Source: Cytophagales bacterium (lineage in GTDB: Bacteria > Bacteroidota > Bacteroidia > Cytophagales > Cyclobacteriaceae). Taken from it: a stretch of 64,000 bases of DNA. The DNA is taken from the NCBI GenBank assembly GCA_033344775.1, contig JAWPMT010000005.1, positions 310,001-374,000 of the forward strand, read 5' to 3'. The notes beneath the pieces were generated by a model. It was not told where the DNA came from. It did no database searches and saw only the letters and a program-made list of their open reading frames with translations. Shown here in pieces: positions 12,521 through 21,190 of this stretch. A program made the translations under genes and the position numbers. Position 1 is the first letter of the stretch, and every line of letters begins with the position of its first letter.

Positions 12521-13591
12521 TTACTGTATTTTCCCCAAGATAGCCCAGCCATTGGCTTTATCCGATACCGCACAAAGGATCTCATTTTCACCTTCACGTG
12601 TGTTCAGATAAAGCATATTGCCTTCCAGCTTGATGTCTCCACGAAAAGTCAATCCTTTGTATCGGAAGGCGTTTTTACCACTGAAGATCAAATGACCATT
12701 GAAAAACAGTTCAATATTATCGCTGTAATCAAAGTAGAATTTTCGGGTTTCAGGTTGTTCAGCATTGAAAGTGTACCGGGCCCATACTACCTCATGCTCA
12801 TTTTGTTCAAAGTTTCCTGCTTTGATCTTCCTGACATACTTGTTAATGGGAAGAAGACCTGAAGGCTCGGATGTAGCTGATTTCCATTTAATCTCTTCAA
12901 CATTAGGATACGCCTCTGTATCTACTTCGGCTAGTAGTTCGCTTTCGCTCAGTTGCCAATTTTGAATGACTCCTTTTTCATAAGCTGAGAGCGGCTTAGC
13001 AGTTGTAAGATCTGTGAATGCTTCATATCTGAAGTTGGAAAAATAAGCACCTAAAAAACTGTAAAACCCGATAAAACCTTGCCCCACTTTATGTCTAAGG
13101 TTTTCCACTGTCAGTAGAGGCTTAGAGAAATCATTGAGATAGACTTTTAATTCCGAACCTCTGATTTCAATGCGTAAAGTGTTCCAATCATTTTGGTCAA
13201 ACGTCGCAAAGCTTTGATGCTCGCCATAAAGCTGCCAATTGGACTCTCCATTATACTCCGGATTGTATTGAATTGCATCTGGCATCCTGGACTTATGCAA
13301 TCGAACGTATACTGCTTCATAATTTTCCTCGTCTTGTGCTCTGAACACGAACCCTGCAAAGGCTCTGGGTTTAGCCGCGGTGAAATCTACTTGCAAAATT
13401 CCGTCTTGAAAGGGAATGTCTTTTAATGACGCCCTACCGTTCAGATAGATGGCTTTTCTTCCTTTGAAGGTCTCAACCCTCCGAGGTTCGCGTTCGAAAT
13501 ATTCAAAGCGTGGATCATCGATAGGAATCAATTGCTGTGCCTGAGCCATACTGATAACTGCTATGGTTAGGCTGAAAACTAAACTTCTCAT
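12521..13591 (-). CDS. Secreted lectin-fold protein (DUF1080/laminin-G-like)
   Basis: 356 residues from ATG 13591, chosen because a clean signal peptide follows (MRSLVFSLTIAVISMAQAQ); an in-frame ATG at 13672 would put 27 charged residues before it. Residues of about 20-190 look like a concanavalin-type jelly roll: an initial FEREPRRVETFKGRKAIYLNG, GFVFRAQDEENYEAVYVRLHK, WNTLRIEIRGSELKVYLN, typical of 3-keto-disaccharide hydrolase (DUF1080)-like domains. The C-terminal part (about 240-356) has a second beta-rich module (EVVWARYTFNAEQ, FYFDYSDNIELFFNGHLIFSG). Carbohydrate binding in the periplasm or outside is likely; catalysis is unproven. Confidence 0.78.
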   Translation of the reverse strand: MRSLVFSLTIAVISMAQAQQLIPIDDPRFEYFEREPRRVETFKGRKAIYLNGRASLKDIPFQDGILQVDFTAAKPRAFAGFVFRAQDEENYEAVYVRLHKSRMPDAIQYNPEYNGESNWQLYGEHQSFATFDQNDWNTLRIEIRGSELKVYLNDFSKPLLTVENLRHKVGQGFIGFYSFLGAYFSNFRYEAFTDLTTAKPLSAYEKGVIQNWQLSESELLAEVDTEAYPNVEEIKWKSATSEPSGLLPINKYVRKIKAGNFEQNEHEVVWARYTFNAEQPETRKFYFDYSDNIELFFNGHLIFSGKNAFRYKGLTFRGDIKLEGNMLYLNTREGENEILCAVSDKANGWAILGKIQ

Positions 13592-13742
13592 TGTTAATCT
13601 GATTTTTGATGGGTCTACGCTCCAATGCATGGTAAGTCTGTTCATCCATGATTCAAACTCATTCATATCCATTCAACCAGAGGAAATGGTTTCAGAAAAG
13701 ATTTTTCAAATTCGAGTGAGTCTGTAAAAATTACCCTTGTAT

Positions 13743-13800
13743 CCCTAAAGGGAAAGAGATTATTCTCCCTTCAGGGTCGGGGTGATAAAACCGTATCACC
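13743..13800. promoter_or_regulatory. Two inverted repeats in a divergent intergenic region
   Basis: CCCTAAAGGGA / TCCCTTCAGGG (13743-13776; 11 bp, one mismatch, 12-base loop) is followed at once by a perfect GGTGATA-AAACCG-TATCACC (13781-13800). The region separates the divergent genes starting at 13591 and 13982, so these could be operators or leader hairpins. The rest of 13592-13981 holds no coding sequence that I can support. Confidence 0.42.
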
Positions 13801-13981
13801 AGAAAAATCTTTCCTTAAAACATGATGTAGAATCGGAAACCTGTATTTCTAGTAATATACCACAGCTGACCCCCTAGCAGAAACCTTCAAACTCAAGTTC
13901 AGATTTATAAATCGCTATTGCTGATTTATAACTCATGACCCTTGCTCTAAATGCAGACCATATCATTGACCAAAAAAGGTC

Positions 13982-16351
13982 ATGAAACAAATTACTATCC
14001 TCACATTTTGGCTTATTCAATTAAGTCTTTGCGGGCAATTATTCGGTCAGAACCGTGTGTTATTCGTGGTATCTAATGCCACACATTATGGCAATAGCGA
14101 GATCAGAACTGCCAATCATTTTGGAGAAATCGTCTATGCTTATGATGAGTTCGTTAAAGCAGGATTTCATGTAGATATTGTGAGTCCCGAGGGTGGTTCC
14201 ATTGCTATTGGCTACCTCAATTCCGATTCATTGTTGCAATTTTATCTATACAATCCGGCGTTCATGGGATTATTAGAACGGACTAAACACCCAGACGAAA
14301 TACAGTCCAATGATTACGAAGCAGTTTATTATTCCGGAGGTGGTGCTGCGATGTTTGGAACTTTTGACAATAACAAGCTCAAGCAAATTTCCGCAGACAT
14401 CTATGAACATGATGGTTTTGTTGCTGCGGTCTGTCACGGCACGGCTGGTATTGTCGATATCAAATTGAGCGATGGTCAATTCCTGGTTTGGGACAAGCGT
14501 GTCAATGGGTTCCCGGATTTGTTTGAAAACAAAGAAGCAGCCTATTTTCAACAATTCCCATTTTCCATTCAGGAACAAATTGTTAGCAATGGCGGCATGT
14601 TCAGCTATTCCAAAGACGGTTGGGATGGTTTTCTGGAAATTGATGGTCGATTGATCACCGGACAAGATCCGACCTCAGCAAGGGGTGTTGCCAAAGCCGT
14701 GATTGAGGCAGTCAACGAATCAAAAAAATCAGCTGTAGCTAATGATGATATAGACGAAATTTTTGCTCCATTTAACCGAAAAGACCATCCGGCAGTAGCG
14801 ACTGTGGCCATTCATAAAGGTCAGGTGGTTTACCAGAAAGCATTTGGCAGCACAGAATTAGACAACTTCACTCCTGCTACCATCGATACGAAGTTTCAAC
14901 TAGGAGGACTATCCAAGCAATTCACTGCATTTGCGCTGCTTTTATTGGAAGAACAAGGCAAAATTTCATTGAGCGATAACATTCGAAACTACTTGCCCGA
15001 ATTACCCGAATATCCTGCAACCATTACCATGGATCACCTGATGACGATGACCAGTGGCCTCCCTGATTTCTGGACTCTCAAAAATATTGCAGGCTGGCAT
15101 CGAGACGATGTATTTACACAGGAGCATGCGATGGAATTGATCAAGAATTGCCAACCAGGGTTTGCGCCTGGAACCGATTACATCTACTCCAATACGGACT
15201 TACTACTCATGGCCGAGATTGTTTCAAAAGTCAGTGGTAAAAGCTTTGCATCATTTATGAATGACGAAATATTCAGCCCACTTGGTATGACCAATACACT
15301 CGTCAAAGATGATTTTGAACAGTACATTAGCAACCTGGCAGAATCTTATGAAGCCTCTGAAGAAGGTTTTCGCCCCAGCCCATTGAACTACGGAATTGTG
15401 GGCCCTACCAATGTCTATTCTACTGTGGCAGATCTGGCCAAATGGGAGCTAAACTTAATCGACCCTAAAATTGGAAGTTCGGAACTGGTTAAAAAGCTTT
15501 ACACACGTTCGACCTTAAAGAACGGATCAACAATGAATCCCCTTTTTGGTACTTTGACCTATGGACAACAGTTGTATCATAAGGAGCGTGGACTTGTGGA
15601 ATCCTATCAGACCGGGACCTTAGGTGGCTATGCCAGTGCGATCTTCAAATTCATGGATCAGGACTTCTCAATCATCGTATTAAGTTCTGGCATTCCCTAC
15701 AGTGGCTATCTGGGCATGCATACCGCCTATCTTTTCCTGGAAGATCAATTCACGGAACCGCAGACGATTGATTATGCTGCCTTACCTACGCAAAAGTTCA
15801 ATAAACGAAAGCTTGAAAAACATGAAGGTACCTATTGGATTAATCGATCAGGATATTCACGGACCATCGCTATAGAAAATGACACCCTTCGATATGTCCG
15901 AGGAGATGGTCGTTCCAGTGCACTGCTACCTCTTACTGAAAATACCTTTCAGATGTACATTCCCGGCGATGAGCATATTCTTGTATCCTTCAGAGGCAAA
16001 GGGGCTAACAGACAAATGAATTTTGTGATCGGCGAAAGTGATCCCATTGTTGGTAAGGCCATCTCGAGGAATACATCCAACGAAAATCTGGAAGCCTATA
16101 CTGGAACTTACTACTGCCCTACTTTGAATGTGGTCTACGAAGTGGCTAAAAAAGACGGAAAGCTGACCGCCAGTAATCTCAGAGCAGGTGAAGTAGTTTT
16201 AACCGCTGTGGAACCTGGGCTTTTCGAAGGAAATCGATGGTTTTTTGGCGGAATCAAATTTGATGCTGATGGCCGAGGGTTTACGTTGAACATTGAAGAG
16301 GTACGGGGATTGAGATTCGATAAGTTGAGCAATCAGGTATATGGTCTCTAA
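13982..16351 (+). CDS. Secreted DJ-1/PfpI-like domain fused to a serine-hydrolase domain lacking its catalytic serine
   Basis: 789 residues with a signal peptide (MKQITILTFWLIQLSLCGQLFGQ). Residues 25-245 form a DJ-1/PfpI (Hsp31-like) domain with the nucleophile elbow AAVCHGTAG (C151, H152) and a candidate acidic partner in HFGEIVYAYDEF. Residues 250-600 form a beta-lactamase-related S12 domain: it keeps the lysine of the SxxK motif (K312) and a Y-S-N motif (YIYSNTD), but the catalytic position is glycine (G309 in QLGGLSKQF) where active relatives have serine. The third motif is also altered (YQTGTLGGY). A beta-rich C-terminal tail follows (DUF3471-like). The first domain could be active; the second is probably a binding-only pseudoenzyme. 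It stands alone. Confidence 0.85.
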   Translation: MKQITILTFWLIQLSLCGQLFGQNRVLFVVSNATHYGNSEIRTANHFGEIVYAYDEFVKAGFHVDIVSPEGGSIAIGYLNSDSLLQFYLYNPAFMGLLERTKHPDEIQSNDYEAVYYSGGGAAMFGTFDNNKLKQISADIYEHDGFVAAVCHGTAGIVDIKLSDGQFLVWDKRVNGFPDLFENKEAAYFQQFPFSIQEQIVSNGGMFSYSKDGWDGFLEIDGRLITGQDPTSARGVAKAVIEAVNESKKSAVANDDIDEIFAPFNRKDHPAVATVAIHKGQVVYQKAFGSTELDNFTPATIDTKFQLGGLSKQFTAFALLLLEEQGKISLSDNIRNYLPELPEYPATITMDHLMTMTSGLPDFWTLKNIAGWHRDDVFTQEHAMELIKNCQPGFAPGTDYIYSNTDLLLMAEIVSKVSGKSFASFMNDEIFSPLGMTNTLVKDDFEQYISNLAESYEASEEGFRPSPLNYGIVGPTNVYSTVADLAKWELNLIDPKIGSSELVKKLYTRSTLKNGSTMNPLFGTLTYGQQLYHKERGLVESYQTGTLGGYASAIFKFMDQDFSIIVLSSGIPYSGYLGMHTAYLFLEDQFTEPQTIDYAALPTQKFNKRKLEKHEGTYWINRSGYSRTIAIENDTLRYVRGDGRSSALLPLTENTFQMYIPGDEHILVSFRGKGANRQMNFVIGESDPIVGKAISRNTSNENLEAYTGTYYCPTLNVVYEVAKKDGKLTASNLRAGEVVLTAVEPGLFEGNRWFFGGIKFDADGRGFTLNIEEVRGLRFDKLSNQVYGL

Positions 16352-16787
16352 GTGAACCTACAAGGTTTGAAATCAACCCCAATTATCTTCTATTGATCAA
16401 AAATCGGGAGAAGGCTAGAAAAGCAATCAATTGATGACTCCCGATCGATTTCCTACAATAATATTCACAGTATTGATCTAAAAAAGCCAATAGGAATTCG
16501 ATAGTTTAGGTTTGTGGAAATCGGTCGGGACTTTCTGTTCTTTTTAAAGTGCAATCGGTGCATTCAATGCTATGCTGGTCGGTGGGTACCTGCTGGTGAA
16601 GAGGATACGGCTTGCAAAATCCTATCTCTTGCTTAGTCTCCTGTTATTGTTCATTAACTTCAACCAAAACGTACATTTGAAATCACAAAATCTGATCTGC
16701 TAGATTAATGGGATGTGTGTATTTCATCGTCTGATCCATTCTGACGATAAAAAACCAAAAAAACATCTCTTATCAAAAACTTTTATT
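16352..16787. other. Non-coding stretch between the fusion gene and tetR
   Basis: About 440 bases without a supportable gene. ATCGGGAG (16403-16410) and CTCCCGAT (16438-16445) could pair across a 27-base loop as a weak terminator of the preceding gene. The rest is AT-rich and presumably includes the tetR promoter. I saw no RNA gene. Confidence 0.5.
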
Positions 16788-16803
16788 CCGAACGAACGTT
16801 CTG
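16788..16803. promoter_or_regulatory. TetR operator, copy 1 (in front of tetR)
   Basis: CCGAACGAACGTTCTG, with the perfect 8-bp palindrome GAACGTTC at 16794-16801, ends 17 bases before the tetR ATG. The 13-base core CGAACGAACGTTC recurs exactly at 17397-17409, ahead of the next gene. The pair brackets the regulator gene, as expected for autoregulation. Confidence 0.75.
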
Positions 16804-16820
16804 TATAGAAAAGTAAATCA

Positions 16821-17378
16821 ATGGCTAAACAGAAATACTCGAAAGAAGAACTCCTCACTAACCTGTTTGAAGTATTCAGACAGTGCGGATACGATGGAGC
16901 GAGTATGGAAGTCCTTGCCAAAGCCACAGGATTGCGAAAATCCAGCTTGTACCATCGATTTCCCGGAGGTAAAGAACAAATGGCCCAAGAGGTATTGCAA
17001 ACGGTAGCTCAGTGGATCAAAACGCACGTGGTGGCGGTGGCTCATCTTGCTATCCCTGTGGAAGAAAAACTTGACAAGGTGATGCGGCATCTGTTCGAAT
17101 TGTACGATGGTGGCAAAAAGTCTTGCATATTGAGAAGTATGTCCACCGAAAGCGGGTTAGAGAAATTCGGTGATTTGATCCGTGGCACATTCCAGGATCT
17201 ACATGATGGATTTAAAAGTCTTGCATTGGAATTTGGAAAAGAAGAACCGGAAGCTGATAAACTAGCGCGGGAGGCAATTTTGAAAATACAAGGGAGCCTG
17301 GTCGTTGGAAAAGGGATGGGCGAGCCCCAACTCTTTCAGGAAACATTGAACGGAATTGAGGCTGATTTTAGACGGTAA
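16821..17378 (+). CDS. TetR-family transcriptional repressor
   Basis: 185 residues. The N-terminal helix-turn-helix is typical: KEELLTNLFEVFRQCGYDGASMEVLAKATGLRKSSLYHRFPGGKEQM. The remaining helices form the ligand-binding and dimer domain and include a cysteine (KSCILRSMS), although a role in redox sensing is speculation. Two nearly identical palindromic sites lie immediately before this gene and before the following gene, so it very likely represses itself and the two genes downstream. The proteins encoded there suggest a response to electrophile or oxidative stress. Confidence 0.93.
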   Translation: MAKQKYSKEELLTNLFEVFRQCGYDGASMEVLAKATGLRKSSLYHRFPGGKEQMAQEVLQTVAQWIKTHVVAVAHLAIPVEEKLDKVMRHLFELYDGGKKSCILRSMSTESGLEKFGDLIRGTFQDLHDGFKSLALEFGKEEPEADKLAREAILKIQGSLVVGKGMGEPQLFQETLNGIEADFRR

Positions 17379-17395
17379 AAAAATTTAAATATATA

Positions 17396-17411
17396 TCGAA
17401 CGAACGTTCGG
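17396..17411. promoter_or_regulatory. TetR operator, copy 2 (in front of the PNPOx-like gene)
   Basis: TCGAACGAACGTTCGG contains the perfect 10-bp palindrome CGAACGTTCG (17401-17410) and repeats 13 consecutive bases of copy 1. It lies 26 bases before the ATG at 17437, in the 58-base gap after tetR, implying a second promoter there. Confidence 0.75.
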
Positions 17412-17436
17412 TTTTAATCAATCAAATCATACAGTC

Positions 17437-18042
17437 ATGGCTAAAAATTTTGCAGAAATAGCCTTTACGGATAGTGTCAAAGAAGCTCAGGAGCAATTCG
17501 GGTCGAGACACATTTATGCCAAAATGGAAGGAAAGTTACCAGAGCAAAACAAGATCTATCTGAGAGAAATGGAGCACATCCGAAAAATGGACGGTTTTTA
17601 TATGTCTACGGTGGGAGAAAATGGATGGCCTTATGTTCAGTTTCGTGGTGGCCCTACTGGTTTCCTCAAAGTCATTGATCAGGAGACCCTGGGTTACGCT
17701 GATTTTCAGGGGAACATGCAATACATCAGTACGGGTAACATCAACGCGACGCAAAAAGCGGCTTTGATCTTACTCCACTACCCAACCCGTACCCGACTAA
17801 AAATTTGGGCCAGAACCCAAATTCTGGACCCTGCAGAACATCCTGATTTACTGGCGAAGCTAGCCGATGACACCTACGGAGCGCAAGTGGGACGCCTGGT
17901 AATCTTTCACATAGAAGCATACGACTGGAACTGTCCTCAACACATTACGCCGAGATACACAATAGAAGAATTTAAAGCACTGGGCGAAAGTCAACCGGAA
18001 TTACTGGAAGACTTATGTCCACCTAAAACAAACATATCATGA
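17437..18042 (+). CDS. Pyridoxamine 5'-phosphate oxidase-related FMN-binding protein
   Basis: 201 residues, cytoplasmic. A split-barrel flavin-binding domain is indicated by ERDGFYMSTVGENGWP-like sequence near residue 50 (KMDGFYMSTVGENGWPYVQF), RGGPTGFLKVID, LGYADFQGNMQYISTGN and ARTQILDP. Members of this family use FMN or F420 as oxidoreductases or bind heme. The stop overlaps the start of the GAPDH gene (ATGA), so the two are co-translated, and both lie behind the second TetR operator. Substrate unknown. Confidence 0.87.
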   Translation: MAKNFAEIAFTDSVKEAQEQFGSRHIYAKMEGKLPEQNKIYLREMEHIRKMDGFYMSTVGENGWPYVQFRGGPTGFLKVIDQETLGYADFQGNMQYISTGNINATQKAALILLHYPTRTRLKIWARTQILDPAEHPDLLAKLADDTYGAQVGRLVIFHIEAYDWNCPQHITPRYTIEEFKALGESQPELLEDLCPPKTNIS

Positions 18043-19028
18043 AACGAATAGCCATTAATGGGTTTGGTCGCATAGGTCGGGCAGCCCTGAAAATCATCGA
18101 AAATACGCCTGATCTGGAGGTAATCGCCATCAATGACTTGATGTCATTGGAAAATGCAGCTTACTTACTACAATACGATAGTGTGTATGGAAAGTATGAA
18201 CAGGAAGTAATCACCGAAGAAAATGGGCTGGTTATCAATGGAAAAGCCATCGCCTATTTTAATGAAAAAGATCCGGCCAATCTTCCTTGGAAAAAAATAG
18301 GAATAGACGTGGTGATTGAAAGCACAGGCTTCTTTACCAAAAGAGAAGATGCCGAAAAGCACATCCAGGCCGGGGCAAAAACGGTGGTCATCTCAGGCCC
18401 TACTTCAAGTTTGGATACCCCCACAGTAGTGCATGGTGTGAACACCGAAGCAGGCAATACCCGTGTATTTTCTTGTGCAAGCTGTACCACTAATAACATC
18501 TCACCACTGATTGAGATTCTGGGAAGAAGGATTGGTATCGAAAAAGCCATATTGAATACCACACATGCTTATACGGCCTCTCAAAGCATCATTGACAGTC
18601 CGTCGAAAAAGAATTTTAGAATGGGCAGAGGTGGTGCCAATAATCTGATCCCTACCACCACAGGTGCAGCGAAAGCTACGACCAAAGCATTGCCTCAATA
18701 TGAAGGTAAATTTGATGGAGTAGCGGTTCGAACTCCGGTTCCGGCGGGTTCAATCTCAGACATCACGTTTGTGGCATCAAGGGCGACTTCAGCGGATGAA
18801 GTCAATCAAATACTCGATGAGGAAGCACAAACAGGCAGGTACCAAAAAGTCATCGCTACTTCTTCGGAACCTTTAGTCTCCACGGATTTGCTCAAAAGCA
18901 CTTACGCTGCGGTGATTGATAAGGAAATGACCAAAGTCGTAGACGGTGACCTGGTCAAGATCATGGCCTGGTATGACAATGAATGGAGTTTTACGAGTCA
19001 GCTGGTGAGGCAGATTCAAGAGATTTAA
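18039..19028 (+). CDS. gap: Glyceraldehyde-3-phosphate dehydrogenase
   Basis: 329 residues. The Rossmann motif INGFGRIGR opens the protein; N32-D33 after the second strand favour NAD. The catalytic cysteine is C149 in ASCTTNN, and the classic NTTHAYTASQ, RTPVPAGSISD and AWYDNEWSF segments follow, so all catalytic parts are present. It catalyses oxidative phosphorylation of glyceraldehyde-3-phosphate. Its place in a TetR-regulated operon, apart from other glycolytic genes, suggests a second, inducible isoform, for instance one replacing an oxidised housekeeping enzyme. That is inference; a housekeeping copy would have to be found elsewhere. A strong terminator follows. Confidence 0.95.
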   Translation: MKRIAINGFGRIGRAALKIIENTPDLEVIAINDLMSLENAAYLLQYDSVYGKYEQEVITEENGLVINGKAIAYFNEKDPANLPWKKIGIDVVIESTGFFTKREDAEKHIQAGAKTVVISGPTSSLDTPTVVHGVNTEAGNTRVFSCASCTTNNISPLIEILGRRIGIEKAILNTTHAYTASQSIIDSPSKKNFRMGRGGANNLIPTTTGAAKATTKALPQYEGKFDGVAVRTPVPAGSISDITFVASRATSADEVNQILDEEAQTGRYQKVIATSSEPLVSTDLLKSTYAAVIDKEMTKVVDGDLVKIMAWYDNEWSFTSQLVRQIQEI

Positions 19029-19035
19029 GCTACTA

Positions 19036-19071
19036 AAATGCGCTATTTGCCAAATGGCAAATAGCGCATTT
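19036..19071 (+). terminator. Strong hairpin terminator after gap
   Basis: AAATGCGCTATTTGCCA and its exact reverse complement, separated by only two bases, form a 15-17 bp stem starting 8 bases after the gap stop codon. The 3' side continues TTTATATAAATATT, a weak T-rich tail. Confidence 0.8.
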
Positions 19072-19155
19072 ATATAAATATTATTTCTAATAATTGCTTT
19101 TGATCAATGCGTTATTTTGCAATAATTAAAATTTACATTCGATTATTTTGTTATT

Positions 19156-19169
19156 TTGATAAATATCAA
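19156..19169. promoter_or_regulatory. FNR/CRP-family binding site
   Basis: TTGATAAATATCAA is a perfect match to the FNR consensus TTGAT-N4-ATCAA and extends by one more paired base on each side. It lies in the 324-base gap before an electron-transfer operon. No FNR-type regulator is encoded in the window, so the link is by motif only. Confidence 0.6.
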
Positions 19170-19228
19170 ATTCGCTCAACGGATTTTATGTTCTTTCATC
19201 GAGAAAATCCACTCATTCATCGATTGTC

Positions 19229-19260
19229 TTGACAATTAATAAGAAATCTTTCGACATTTG
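19229..19260 (+). promoter_or_regulatory. Candidate Bacteroidota-type promoter
   Basis: TTGACA (19229-19234) and GACATTTG (19253-19260) resemble the -33 TTG and -7 TAnnTTTG elements used by Bacteroidota sigma factors, about 21 bases apart; the -7 element has one mismatch. Transcription would start near 19267, some 85 bases before the reductase gene. Confidence 0.35.
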
Positions 19261-19352
19261 ATCCTAACCAAGTAAGTAAGCGCCACTATCCATTAGGAAA
19301 CCACTGATATTTTTATAGGGAAATTTTTACTCATAGTTACCACTAAATACCT

Positions 19353-20483
19353 ATGAGCATGAAAGAGAATTTCATCCCTGTGAGCGTTAAAGACGTAAAG
19401 AGGGAAACCGCCGAATCTGTTTCAATTTCTTTTGAAGTCACGAATGGTTTGGGTGAACTAAATTATCAACCCGGGCAATATGTCTTCATGAGAATGATGA
19501 TTGACGAAGTAGAATACCTTAGGCCTTACTCCTTGTCTTCAGCTCCTTATGAAGACGACTTCACCGTTACCGTTAAAAGGTTACGGGGAGGAGTAGTATC
19601 CAACTTCATTAATGACCGGATATTGAAAGGAGACAAAATTGAGATCCTACCTCCAAAAGGAGACTTCTATCCTGATTTTAAACCTGAAACCACACGTCAA
19701 CACTTCTTTTTTGGAGCAGGAAGCGGGATCACACCGCTCATGTCAATCATGAAATCCTTACTACACAGAGAACCAGACAGTAAAGTTTACTTATTGTACG
19801 GTAACCGAAATGAGGATGGAATCATGTTTAAATCTGAATTGGATCATTTACAATTGAAATACCCGGACCGTTTTTTCGTCGAGTATTTGCTAAGTGCACC
19901 AAAAAGATACAGACAGCCGGGCTTACTCGGATTTATCAAACGCGGTGATATACGCTGGGATGGCAAAATTGGACAGATTGATAATGCTTCACTAACGGAA
20001 TTTTTCACAACCTATCCTATTCAAGACCGATCCAAAATAAAAAGCTTTGTTTGCGGTCCTTCTGGAATGATGGAGGCTTCCATTAATTATTTGACAAAGA
20101 TAGGATTCAATAGTGATGATATACTAAGTGAAAGCTTCCACAGAGATCACAATGATATTTTACCCGGAGGCAATATCAAAAACTGTAAAACCACAATTAC
20201 TTATAAAGGCGAGTCTTATCAACTGGACATTGATGATAATCGTCCCATCCTTGATAGTCTTTTGAAAAAAGATGTGATCATTCCTTTCGCCTGTAGATCT
20301 GGCGTATGCGCCTCCTGTGTTTGCAAGGTGGTTAAAGGGAAAGTAAATACTCGCCAGACCAAAGGACTCAAAAAGGAATTTCACGATTTGGGTTACATTC
20401 TGTCATGTCAATCCATACCAACAACGGATCACCTGGAGATTGATTACGATTCAGAATTCCACAACATCAAGCGTTTTCTGTAA
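19353..20483 (+). CDS. PaaE-like NAD(P)H:ferredoxin-type reductase (FAD, 2Fe-2S)
   Basis: 376 residues. The FAD domain has LRPYSLSS; the nucleotide-binding domain has GAGSGITPLMSI and ends in FVCGPSGMMEAS; the C-terminal plant-type ferredoxin domain has CRSGVCASCVCK plus the fourth cysteine in ILSCQS. This is the layout of PaaE/HmpX-type reductases, which pass electrons from NAD(P)H to an oxygenase or redox partner. No oxygenase is encoded here; the operon partners are a membrane protein, a di-heme peroxidase and a cytochrome c, so it may feed a respiratory or detoxifying chain. It is the first gene after the FNR-type box. Confidence 0.9.
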   Translation: MSMKENFIPVSVKDVKRETAESVSISFEVTNGLGELNYQPGQYVFMRMMIDEVEYLRPYSLSSAPYEDDFTVTVKRLRGGVVSNFINDRILKGDKIEILPPKGDFYPDFKPETTRQHFFFGAGSGITPLMSIMKSLLHREPDSKVYLLYGNRNEDGIMFKSELDHLQLKYPDRFFVEYLLSAPKRYRQPGLLGFIKRGDIRWDGKIGQIDNASLTEFFTTYPIQDRSKIKSFVCGPSGMMEASINYLTKIGFNSDDILSESFHRDHNDILPGGNIKNCKTTITYKGESYQLDIDDNRPILDSLLKKDVIIPFACRSGVCASCVCKVVKGKVNTRQTKGLKKEFHDLGYILSCQSIPTTDHLEIDYDSEFHNIKRFL

Positions 20484-20510
20484 GATAACATTACCTAAAC
20501 AGAATTCTAT

Positions 20511-21179
20511 ATGACGGATTTTTTTGATATCGTATTGATCATTCATTTGACATGTGCCTTTACGTCCATTGCAGCCGGGGCTGGTGCAATGATTGCCAGA
20601 AAAGCCAAAAGTAACCATCGGTTATATGGCGAAACTTACACTTTTTTGATCATCGCAACCGCCATCACTGCCTTTGTGATGATGCTGATACCAGATCATG
20701 AAAATACCACCTTACTATTACTGGGTCTGTTTTCGGTCTACATTACCCTCTCAGGAAATCGCAGCTTAAAGTTCAAGGTTATCTTTTCGAAAGAAAAGGT
20801 CCCGATTTGGGATTGGCTGCTTTCCCTAAGTCTCCTACCCTTAGGATTATACATGCTTTATTACGGCCTTTTCTTAATGCGTATTGGAGATAGTTGGGGC
20901 ATTGTACTGATGGTATTCGGATTGATGGCATTGGTCCTTCTTGTGCTGGACATTAGACTTTTTAGATCAGTGGAAAAGCCCAGTTTCCTTTGGCTCGAGT
21001 ATCACTCTGCGAAGATGATTGGCAGCTATGCAGGTGCCATTACGGCTCTCACAGTTAGCTCCATGGAAGTACGCCTTGGGCTCACCGCCTGGTTTGTACC
21101 GGTGATCCTGGGACTGTGTTGTATTGTTTTTTGGAACCTTAAGATCAGAAAAGATCCGGTTTCTGTATTTGATCACTAA
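20511..21179 (+). CDS. DUF2306-like multi-helix membrane protein
   Basis: 222 residues with about six to seven hydrophobic segments. The N-terminus has a histidine in helix 1 (IIHLTCAFTSIAAGAGAM) followed by RKAKSNHRLYGETY, reminiscent of DUF2306-type proteins, in which conserved histidines may bind heme. It lies 27 bases after the reductase gene and 11 bases before the peroxidase gene, so a role as membrane electron carrier is plausible. Family assignment is tentative. Confidence 0.7.
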   Translation: MTDFFDIVLIIHLTCAFTSIAAGAGAMIARKAKSNHRLYGETYTFLIIATAITAFVMMLIPDHENTTLLLLGLFSVYITLSGNRSLKFKVIFSKEKVPIWDWLLSLSLLPLGLYMLYYGLFLMRIGDSWGIVLMVFGLMALVLLVLDIRLFRSVEKPSFLWLEYHSAKMIGSYAGAITALTVSSMEVRLGLTAWFVPVILGLCCIVFWNLKIRKDPVSVFDH

Positions 21180-21190
21180 CCCCACCTTAC

